Origin: Batrachochytrium dendrobatidis JAM81
Taxonomy: Eukaryota; Chytridiomycota; Chytridiomycetes; Rhizophydiales
DNA length: 64,000 nucleotides
Direction: 5' to 3'
NCBI RefSeq assembly: GCF_000203795.2
Contig: NW_006281102.1
Location: 786,567-850,566 of the forward strand
Below the pieces are notes generated by a model. The model was not told the DNA's origin, searched no databases, and worked only from the letters and a program-made list of their open reading frames with translations. The stretch's first letter is position 1. Each line of letters begins with the position of its first letter. A program made the translations under genes and the position numbers. Of this stretch, positions 55,985 through 64,000 are shown piece by piece.

Positions 55985-57112
55985 CTAATTCAGCAAATAA
56001 CTATATTTACCAGGAACAAGATTGGGAAACGTAGCATTCAAAAAATTATACAGTGATGTATAAACTATTGAATTTCCAGAAATGGATAAATGGACGCCAT
56101 CAGGCAAAAGTAGGTCTTGAATCACTGTCGAGTTGTAATCCCTTGAAAATACAAAATCGGTCTGAACTAATGGGAAAAATGATTTCCATAGATCTATTAC
56201 ATGCGAGGCTGTTGATACTCCAATATCAAGAGTTATCTGGTATAACTGATATACTTTGTCTGGCGAAGCAAATATATTTGAACCTAAAGGCGGAGGAGGC
56301 GTAAATAGTACCAAAGGTGTCGAGGGAAATTTGGATTTGATATTGGAAATAATTGTCATCATGTTGGATCTAAATTCACTAGCAGTGATAGTGTATGCAT
56401 CACTTGGATTTAAACAGAAAAAGTCTAAGTTCTTTCATCTAGAAAAAGTCTAATTGGCATTGTGCTAAAATCTTACTTTGTACCCAAGAGAATGGTGATT
56501 AATGCAGGCAATGTTCCTGGCGTTACCGAATCGCGTATGACTGGATCGACTAGATCTACCCATTGACGAGAGTTGTATCCGCCATACCCTCGTTCAAGTA
56601 CGTCATGCTGACAAACATAGCCTTGTGCTAGTCTTGACACCCAGCCGTTTTGAACCATTCCTTTCTAAAATATAATAAAACTGCCTTGTAAGTTTCCACC
56701 ATGAACCTGGTGCTGCAAGTCATTAAAGTTTTCGAGTGGTGTTTAAAAACCCATTGACTTTTCAAATGATTATTTTTAAAAACTATACGTATACCTGAGT
56801 AAGCGAATCTCCAAGTAGTAGCACCTGCCCTTGGTTTGGACGATAAAAGTCAGGGTCAGGTTTTGCAAGATGTGTAGAACCTACTCCGAATCCAAAAACC
56901 ACAGTAGCAAATATAGCCGATCCAATCAGACCCGTAGCCAAGATAATACCAATTAAATAGCAAGCTAAAGTGGATTTATCATGACTAAGCAGTTTCCTTG
57001 TAAATGAACCATGATGGTGTGGTTTGGAAATACACAGTTTGGATACTGAGGATGGCCGCAGGAACATGGCTTGGCCCGTTGTGTCCGAGTCTGTAAATTC
57101 AGAATCATCCAT
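55985..57112 (-). CDS. SGNH/GDSL esterase with N-terminal membrane anchor (IAH1-like)
   Basis: 307 aa. Exons: 57112-56795, 56664-56477, 56402-55985. The first two junctions are phase 0 and 2; the acceptor at 56403 (AAG) was chosen because it restores LLGTNDAY, the block III motif G-x-N-D of SGNH hydrolases. Other blocks: LLLGDSLTQ (nucleophile Ser), RGYGGYNSRQW (block II Gly) and LLPDGVHLS (catalytic Asp and His). The nearest family is isoamyl-acetate hydrolase IAH1. Unlike yeast Iah1, there is a ~45-residue polar head and a strong transmembrane segment (LIGIILATGLIGSAIFATVV), so it is probably a type II membrane protein with its esterase domain in the secretory lumen or outside. Substrate unknown. 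Confidence 0.87.
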
Positions 57113-57645
57113 AGTGTTTTTGAGAGTCTCTTATTGTTTTCAAGGTTTAATGGCATTGTAAATGGGCACTTATATATGAGCACTACATTGCTAGTCTATG
57201 ATAAATGTTTGAATTGAAATGGAATTGATTAGAGCGCGAAGGTGTATCGCGAATAAATTGAGCGTGGTTGAACATGCGAGGTTGTAGCCATACTGCCTTG
57301 ATGCAATAGCAATTAAGATTGCTTGATTTCATGCAGTATTGAGGTTTTGAAAATTCCAGCTCGTATTTTTGAATGGCTATAAGATATGGTATTGAAATCG
57401 TCATGAATGAACACTGCATTAGGGTCAATAGGAGTGCAACATATGTTAATAAATGAACCACTTGCTAGTAATGAAATATTTGGTGTATAATGCAGTCGTT
57501 TAATGTGAATTTAGTGCGGCATTAAACGTGCAAGACTAGGACTCAAACTAAATGAGTGGGATTGTCGCTTTCTAAAAACATGTGGGTTTGCTTGACTGCA
57601 AATCTCGACTAATAGTAATCAGATTACCCAAAATTAACCATTAAA
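57113..57645. other. Divergent intergenic region
   Basis: 533 bp between the SGNH esterase (-) and the next plus-strand gene. A 9-bp inverted repeat (CGTTTAATG / CATTAAACG, about 57497-57529) is present. A 92-codon minus frame has no ATG start and is not called. Confidence 0.4.
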
Positions 57646-59978
57646 ATGAATGGTAGACGATTATCTGTTTATACAAACATGTCCAGCAGTATGTCACTAT
57701 GCCTATTTCGTTTACTATTCCACTGCATCAAAAAGATATGGACTCATACAACATCCTCTCATTAACGCCACAATCTGCTTATTAACATTCGAATCCATAC
57801 TTCTACCATGCATGTACTACAGTACAAGATCTGGATCCGGCTGCTGTTTCAAGAATGTGGGCTCTTGAAGACCAACTGGTTACTACCCAAGACTTTTTGG
57901 CTGAGCAACTAGAGGCTCGTAAGCAGCTTGAGCGAGAACTCGCCAACTCGAAATTGGAGATTGATCGTATGCGCACAAAACTAACACTGCAGACCAAAGA
58001 CCATCAACTTTCTGCATTAAATGTAGACTTGTTTAAACCAAATTCATCTGGTGCTGATATTGACGATGTCACTCGGATATCAGAAGTTGGTTTACCTGGG
58101 CGCTATCCACTTTCTCCAATCCTTGATGCTGAAGTAAATACTAATTTACCGCAACAGAGCATTGATGCTAGCCGCCAGGCTGTTCCAAACAAAAGTTCAT
58201 TCTTTTCTTCGTTTAGACTCGCACAAACATCTCGTCGAAAATCTTGGCAGCCTGTTCCATTTACCCAACGCCATGTTCTCGCCCGTCATCCATCATTTCA
58301 AAACCTAGATTGTCTAGCACAGGACAATGACAGCGAGATCACATATGATGATATTTCAGATGAACTCACTGTTGCTCGTCAAATGAATTTCAAATATCAA
58401 AAGGATTTGATTTCTCTTCACGACGCACTGGACATTTCACTCCAGTTTGTATTAAACAATGCCGAAAAAGTCATATGGCAGTCACAAACTGAGCTACTTG
58501 CAATCCAACAGGCCGTTCCAGAAATCGGTAGTTCTTACTCCATTAATCCACGCCCACCGCTCAAATGGCAAGACTTTTGGCCTATGGAATATGTTGAGCG
58601 CAGTTGGGACCAAGATTCCGAGTATGACTCTGATGTTGATATGCCTCCACAAGACCGCGATGTCAAGGGGGATCATTTTGCATGGTGGCGATTTCAATTG
58701 GACAATGGTGCATTTCAGGGTATGCGATCTGTTCGACGCAAGATATCGCATGGGTGGGAGCTTGCACAAGTAGATGCCAAGTTGGCAGATGCCGCTCAAG
58801 AGGAAAAAATTAGGCTGAAAATGCAACGTCACCATGATATGCATTTCAAATACTACCATTCACGTCCAAACGTTGGGCATGACCCTACTTATGATACCGA
58901 GTACCATGATCAGATTGATTTGTTTGATATTGAGGATATTGACAGTGACGATGATGTTTACTCGCCTTCTCGTCCCATTGTAAGCTATCTTGCTGGAGAC
59001 GGCAATGCATCACATACTCTTTCATCTCACCAGCCCTTTGCCATTGATACAGAGTCAAATCGACTCAAGGATACAAATTTCAAGGATAATGACAGTCAAA
59101 AATCAGATGTTGATATTGGACCACTCTCGCAAAAATCCTTTGAATTGAATAATCCAGCTGGAAATCTATACAAGAACCAAAATACCTCATCTCCGCAGGG
59201 CACAATTTCAAAACAAAATCAACCAAAAACTATGACTGGAATGGCCAGCTCTCTATTTTCCCAAACTGCGTCTTGGCTCAAGGCTTCAAGCCTGGCTGTG
59301 GATACCAAGTTTGTCCAGCGCGAATCTCTGTTTGCTGACTCGTCTGACACACCTAAACTTGGATGGTTTGAAAATGAGGATAGAGATCAGCCCCCTCGAT
59401 CTGAAAATTTAAAGCAGCTTCGTCAAAGAGATAGCATGCTTGGACTGAGATGGAATGATATCAATGAACTACAGTCCACACCCATCATTCAACGGCCACT
59501 ACAATCTAAAAATACTGATGTTACGGGTAGTTCCGTACCCATGCAAATCTTGGATGTATCAAACAAAGATCAAAATAGAAACACCAGTGAAATTCAAGAT
59601 TTGGGAAAGCCAACTGATCCGTTATCTCGCCAAAGCTGGCTCAAATCCTTTCAATCTGCAATTGCTACTACCAAAAACAGCATTGCTAATGCAGCCTCAT
59701 TGCCTATTTACGCTTCCTCTACTGCGATGCCACTTGTACCAACTTATGCAGTGGGTGAAACTACTACAGATAGCCTTGAATGTGTCTCGGGAGCGAAAGA
59801 TGACAGCATGAGTAAAAGTCGATCCACATCACAAATGACTCCAACCTCTACTCCAGTATTTGAAAAAAGCATACTAAACTCAGGACTTGATCATGAACCA
59901 TATCTGCCAAATACACCGAGTTCTGGTATAGTATTCAAACGGGAAATTATTCCTGAAGAATCAGAATTCATAGAGTAA
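57646..59978 (+). CDS. Large polar protein with N-terminal coiled coil, unrecognised
   Basis: Proposed exons: 57646-57652 (only 7 bases, ATGAATG) and 57823-59978, with a 170-bp GT-AG intron and matching phase; 720 aa. If the tiny exon is wrong, translation starts at 57855. The start VQDLDPAAVSRMWALEDQL leads into a coiled coil (residues about 15-55, RKQLERELANSKLEIDRM). The centre has a conserved-looking, Trp-rich acidic part: PLKWQDFWPMEYVERSW, then HFAWWRFQLDNGAF. The rest is Ser/Asp-rich and probably disordered. No enzyme motif or membrane segment is seen. The WW-rich centre is the best handle for finding homologues. Confidence 0.65.
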
Positions 59979-60279
59979 AATCTGCAATGCTTTTGAAGCA
60001 CAATTTTTTGAATGGATGGACTGAAAAGTATGACGTGTATGAATTAAACCAGTTTTCTGGGGTTGTACTGATGAATATTTGCATGTTGCAAGCTGTATCC
60101 TATTCTGTCTATTGATATTGAGCCTGCTTGAATATTTTTAAAAAGATGTATGCAATACAATCCTGGTGAATAAAATATTCGAAAATGTAATTCTACGCGT
60201 CTTGTTGTATTACCAAAATACTTGTATAGACCTATGGCCAATCTACTATTTAAATTTCCTTACTCGCACCAATACAGAC

Positions 60280-60639
60280 TAAAGTTTCAGATATGTTTGC
60301 GCTCTAGTTCAAGAAAGCAGAGATTGCACGTCCCGCTAATGCAACAGTTGTTTCCATGATACTCACCCAATGCTCACTTTTAATCTTCATTTAAAGAGTT
60401 GGAGGTTGAAGAGATGTCGAGAATGTGTGATTTATTAGTGCTGTAATGTGAACACTGCTTGAGTACTCGTTTATTTTTTGTGCAATAACAAGCATGGAGA
60501 AACCCCAATCAGCTAAACAGGTTAGAAAAGAATGCTCAGTAAATGTGATGTGAACTGACACCAATCAAACATTAGACTGGTCATTTATTATATATGAGAG
60601 CTTTTATTCCGTGTTCTAGTTTACGTGGATACAACTGTA
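60280..60639 (+). mobile_element. TIR repeat, copy 7, with Fanzor-like zinc-ribbon remnant
   Basis: The right end TTTACGTGGATACAACTGTA finishes at 60639. Inward, GACACCAATCAAACATTAGAC and CAGATATGTTTGCGCTCTAG, each read in part, match copy 4. At 60406-60460 one frame reads LKRCREC, a stop, then NVNTA, homologous to LKRCQGCGMYWDGDVN of copy 4. No left end is found. The rest of the 59979-60942 gap holds nothing recognised; the promoter of the next gene should lie in its last 250 bp. Confidence 0.6.
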
Positions 60640-60942
60640 AAACACTTACACATGACAAGTTTCAAAATGAACAAACTGGATATAATTGACAAGGTTGATC
60701 TATTCTCATCCTTGCCATTACAATCATCTGCAGTAATAATTTAAAAGTGTATTGCTTGTTAAAACCATTTGAATCAACTTTTATTACTTTCAATAAGCGC
60801 ATCAAGCTATTTCTGTGCAGCGAATATAAAGGCAAGGATATTTTGCTAGCATCTTCTAAACCAATTTCATCAGTCAGTGAAAAGCAATAGTAGCGATAGC
60901 AGTATTATTGGCAGTACCAGCAACACGCTAGATACAGATACT

Positions 60943-62766
60943 ATGCGAGTCAGTATAATTAATAGGCCACAACATGACCAACCCACCCATCCAAATCCGA
61001 CTAGTCAGGATAGTTTTACTACAACAGATGATGAGCCAGTATCTCCAATCGATGGGCAGAGATTTGGCAGCCAACAAAAAGCATTTTTTTACCATCGTCC
61101 CTCGAGCAATTCCATGACCAATCGCCATCGATTGTCTATCCTCAAACCCAAGTTTACTGAAAACATGTATCTTTTGTATATCGATCCATCTGATTTAACG
61201 AGTATGAGTGTTTACGAGACTGTTCAAAATCTGCTTTCTGCTCATGAGTATCGGATTGTGTCTGATCCGCTTTTACCACGCGATGTCAATATGCTACAGT
61301 GCCTGCTTGACCCAGTCGATCGTCCATCGCTTTGTCGAAATGCTAACACTGTATTAAGCAAGGAAGATTTGGCTTGCATTACTCAAGGAAACACACATAT
61401 TCTTTCCCAGCTTTTATCTGGGGATAGTGGGCTTGCTCACCTTAATTTTCCAATTCTGGTCTGTCCCATCACCAGTACACTCATCATTGGCAACAAGATT
61501 GACGAAATTCGATCGTTGTTGAGAGAGCAAGGATGGAAAGTACAAGATCGAGATTCTACTAGTTTATCAAATCAGTATTCACAGTCGTCATCTGTCACAT
61601 CTCCTTGCCCGACATTAGCTCGACTTGATTCGTTCAAAAGCACCATCACAGGAAATATCTCCATTCATTCTGTCGCAAAGACCAGCATGGTTAGCAAAGT
61701 CAAATACATCATTTACTGTGACATTTCAGATGCAGATTCAAATGATATGTGTGATATGATTGCTGATGCAGTACCATCTGAACAGTACAAGATTATTGTC
61801 GGTCCACTCGATCAACGCGAAATCAAAATGATGCAGCACAATATGAGCGAAAGTGAACGGCATACATTATGCAAGAATTTTGACACAGTGATACCCTCAA
61901 CTGATTTACAAAAGATCCGACAAGGTGATGTGAATATTCTTGCTGCACTTTTATCTGGACAGAACGGACTAGCACATTTAGCGCGTCCAATTGTGGTGTG
62001 TCCCATCAACGGAAGTATTGTTGTTGGAAAAAACTTTGACCAACTCAATGAAATTCTGTGCAATGATGGATGGGCAAAGGATGAAGTGAATACAGTGCAA
62101 GTTCAATCAAGACGATCAGTTCAACAAACCATCCTTGGACTAAGACAAACGGTACTGACTAGTCCGGTATCAGAAAACAACACAGTTTCTGCGTCAGGAA
62201 CTCCCACAGGAATGCCTCGGCTACGCGGAACTGCATCAAAACTGTCGATTTCTCCTTCGTCGCCTGTGTCTGAAACATCTCTACCACCACCATTGGAATC
62301 CGTTCAACCCAAACCAAAAGTACTCGCTCCAAATATTCCCCTTCCACGAAAATCCAAGTACTTGTACTTTCACAACGAAGCCGATCCTAAATCCCAACTC
62401 ATGCTTGATATCCTTCACAGCAAAACTGTTCACGCTGACATTGAAATCATGCCAAAAGAACTCACATCAAAAGAGATTCGACCACTATTGCATCTATTGG
62501 ATCCTAAAGAGTATCTGACACTGCTTACTAGGACGGATATTCTAACTAGTGAGGAACTGGCTAGAGTTCGAGCTGGAAACCCAGAAGATTTAGTTAGAGT
62601 TTTAACGGGACCTCTTGGATCTGAAAACTTGACCAAGCCAATCATCATTTGTCCGTTGATAGGGACAATCCTAATTGGATTCAAACCCAACGAATTGGAC
62701 AATATAACAAGCGAAAACGCATGGGGTACGGGTGACATTTGGGACAGATATGTAAGTTATTTTTAG
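60943..62766 (+). CDS. Protein with three tandem ArsC-like (thioredoxin-fold) domains
   Basis: 607 aa from the ATG at 60943. The frame is open to 60850 without another ATG, so a short upstream exon is possible. After a ~75-residue Ser/Thr/Pro-rich head there are three copies of a ~125-residue domain, at residues about 75-202, 253-380 and 471-593. Each has a first strand (MYLLYIDPSD; KYIIYCDISD; KYLYFHNEAD), a helix, a Leu-rich middle, a helix of the form L-x-x-I-x-x-G-x3-I/L, and a cis-Pro-like strand (FPILVCPITSTLIIG; RPIVVCPINGSIVVG; KPIIICPLIGTILIG). This order matches ArsC/Spx-type thioredoxin-fold proteins, where the last strands read RPIVV...IGR. The catalytic Cys after the first strand (as in HNPRCS) is absent in all three. 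Function unknown. The last codons overlap a GTAAGT, so a further exon cannot be excluded. Confidence 0.7.
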   Translation: MRVSIINRPQHDQPTHPNPTSQDSFTTTDDEPVSPIDGQRFGSQQKAFFYHRPSSNSMTNRHRLSILKPKFTENMYLLYIDPSDLTSMSVYETVQNLLSAHEYRIVSDPLLPRDVNMLQCLLDPVDRPSLCRNANTVLSKEDLACITQGNTHILSQLLSGDSGLAHLNFPILVCPITSTLIIGNKIDEIRSLLREQGWKVQDRDSTSLSNQYSQSSSVTSPCPTLARLDSFKSTITGNISIHSVAKTSMVSKVKYIIYCDISDADSNDMCDMIADAVPSEQYKIIVGPLDQREIKMMQHNMSESERHTLCKNFDTVIPSTDLQKIRQGDVNILAALLSGQNGLAHLARPIVVCPINGSIVVGKNFDQLNEILCNDGWAKDEVNTVQVQSRRSVQQTILGLRQTVLTSPVSENNTVSASGTPTGMPRLRGTASKLSISPSSPVSETSLPPPLESVQPKPKVLAPNIPLPRKSKYLYFHNEADPKSQLMLDILHSKTVHADIEIMPKELTSKEIRPLLHLLDPKEYLTLLTRTDILTSEELARVRAGNPEDLVRVLTGPLGSENLTKPIIICPLIGTILIGFKPNELDNITSENAWGTGDIWDRYVSYF

Positions 62767-63352
62767 ACGAAAATGATTCGGCTACAATGAGGCATACTCA
62801 AGATCTGTATAAACCTCGATTGTAATTGACATGCCATACCCGTGGGCTAACCCTGACATTTCAATCCTTTACATTACACATACTGTAGAAATAGCTCTTG
62901 ATGCATTACTATCTGGCGGTTCTGAACACACTTTTATTTTCCCTTTAATCATAGCATATTTTAAACACAATATCACATATTTAAATCAACCGAGTGTGGT
63001 CAAAACTACTGGTCTGCTTGCCAGATTTAAACCTGATTGCCATCATTCTCATTTTGAATACAACGGTAAAGTGTTGCCATAGCATTACTGTTTTGAAATT
63101 CTCTGTAGGGTTCACGCATCTGAATCCTAAATTGCCCATATAAATGAAATGGTATGGAATAAATAAAATCCAAAGTGTTTACAACGTATGTTTTAGAACC
63201 CAAACATACCAAGTACTGTAAACGTGTAATTAAAGGTTACAATAGATTCCACCATATCATTGTAGTACAGTATGTGGTAGTCTATACACAATCAGTGCAA
63301 GAGGTAGTTTATTTTAAAATGGCATCAAATGGATCAAGAATATTTACCAGTA
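62767..63352. other. Convergent intergenic region
   Basis: 586 bp between convergent genes. Short frames (61-83 codons) lack support. No repeat-family ends. Confidence 0.4.
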
Positions 63353-63832
63353 TTACTGTTTTTTGTCAAGATAGATATCAGTTAGGCTGGGAACAACAAC
63401 CAGTGAGTAGATTTCTTTGAGTGCATAGGAATGTGACCAATATAGCGATACCAACAATGCCGACTTGAACACAAAGTAGTATGGAATATATACTCGGCCA
63501 ACAATGTCTACTAGACCTGTCACTACACCGTACACACTAAAGTACAACACCCAGAGCTTCAACAAGTCGAGATTGTTGTTGATGGATGCACGGAGAGAAG
63601 CGTGGATCGGATATGCTAATGCAATGATATTTGCAGCAAATGGGGCTCCGATATGGAATGGGTCAAGGAAAAGCAGAAACGAGAGGATAAGATATGCAGC
63701 CAGAGCCAGATGGACCTTGTTGATGCCAGTATAAGATTGAATATCAGTCAGAGTGCGAGACTGTGACAGATGGATGCTGGCTTGGGTCATGTATGGATTG
63801 ATTGTATGATAGATACGATCTTGAAGTAGCAT
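63353..63832 (-). CDS. Yop1/REEP (TB2/DP1/HVA22) family ER-shaping protein
   Basis: 159 aa, one exon. Yop1/REEP5 proteins insert hairpins into ER membranes to form tubules. Family features: FAANIIALAYPIHASLRASI corresponds to the conserved L-x-G-x-x-YPAY-x-S-x-K-A segment. LLKLWVLYFSVYGVVTGLVDI corresponds to the D-x-x-x-WLTYWVV-x-x-x-x-x-x-E segment. Then IPYYFVFKSALLVSLYW with no following poly-Tyr. Long hydrophobic stretches at about residues 40-60, 65-80, 92-113 and 117-132 fit two hairpins. Some canonical residues differ (His for Tyr, Asp for Glu), so it may belong to a divergent REEP subgroup. The short DKKQ tail lacks a clear amphipathic helix. Confidence 0.8.
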   Translation of the reverse strand: MLLQDRIYHTINPYMTQASIHLSQSRTLTDIQSYTGINKVHLALAAYLILSFLLFLDPFHIGAPFAANIIALAYPIHASLRASINNNLDLLKLWVLYFSVYGVVTGLVDIVGRVYIPYYFVFKSALLVSLYWSHSYALKEIYSLVVVPSLTDIYLDKKQ

Positions 63833-64000
63833 TTGGCCAAATAGATAATGAAAATGGAGATAAAATGAAAAATTGCAACTGTTATCACCAGCTGCAACAC
63901 TCGTTCAAATGTCATCGCATATTGCATTCTCTATGGCTGGCATCTGTAAGCAATGGATTGAATTCAATTGGTTATTATACCGTCTTTTATTTCCCTCGTC
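63833..64000. other. Upstream region of the Yop1/REEP gene (window end)
   Basis: 168 bp of AT-rich sequence 5' of the minus-strand gene. Nothing further is recognised before the window ends. Confidence 0.35.

Noticed and set aside
62831..63082. 83-codon plus-strand ORF after the ArsC-like gene
   Set aside because: No link by splice phase to the upstream gene could be shown and there are no features.
1..64000. tRNA or rRNA genes
   Set aside because: Visual search for T-loop-like GTTCRA sequences found only chance matches inside coding regions; a tRNAscan-type search would be needed for certainty.

Overview
The window looks like nuclear DNA of a zoosporic (chytrid) fungus, most likely Batrachochytrium or a close relative. 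That assignment is inference. It rests on AT-rich DNA, compact genes with short GT-AG introns (mostly 60-150 bp), typical opisthokont housekeeping genes, genes kept by flagellated fungi and animals but lost from yeasts (TEX9, SMPD4, RMC1, ataxin-3, a CCDC33-like gene), and a very repetitive secreted protein. I built exon structures by hand from splice sites and phase continuity. Where protein family conservation runs across the junctions the models are strong; first exons of a few genes are uncertain.

Layout. 1-4.7 kb: 3' end of a RAD16-type DNA repair ATPase, mitochondrial ABC transporter ATM1 (-), a TIR-bearing repeat, SmD3 (-). 5.2-9.1 kb: ataxin-3/Josephin deubiquitinase and an 11-exon TEX9 homologue. 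9.3-15 kb is the accessory stretch: TIR repeats carrying decayed TnpB/Fanzor-like C-termini, an HNH-nuclease pseudogene broken by in-frame stops, and an 828-aa secreted, probably GPI-anchored repeat protein. 15.2-20.6 kb: a large WD40 protein I do not recognise, and a Gln/Pro-rich protein with an SRA1/Sec31-C-terminal-like domain. 20.8-23.7 kb (-): a GT4 glycosyltransferase and endosulfine/Igo1. 24.8-32.2 kb (+): RMC1 (Mon1-Ccz1 regulator) followed 129 bp later by SMPD4. 32.3-36 kb: a short-chain dehydrogenase (-) and an atypical pepsin-like protease (+). 36.3-40.5 kb: TTI1 (TTT complex). 40.8-44.6 kb (-): a C2/coiled-coil protein and a GBP-like large GTPase. 44.9-47.9 kb: two multi-pass membrane proteins. 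48.4-50.1 kb (-): RHO1 with an unusually long first intron. 51.3-60 kb: a PP2C phosphatase, two low-complexity proteins, and a membrane-anchored SGNH esterase (-). 60.3-64 kb: another TIR repeat copy, a protein with three tandem ArsC-like (thioredoxin-fold) domains lacking the usual cysteine, and a Yop1/REEP-type ER-shaping protein (-).

The genes do not form pathways or operons; they are ordinary eukaryotic neighbours. The most unusual items are the triple ArsC-like protein, the TIR repeat family with TnpB/Fanzor-like zinc-ribbon remnants, the HNH pseudogene whose stops all look like C-to-T changes, and the layered tandem repeats of the secreted protein. No tRNA, rRNA or CRISPR array was recognised.
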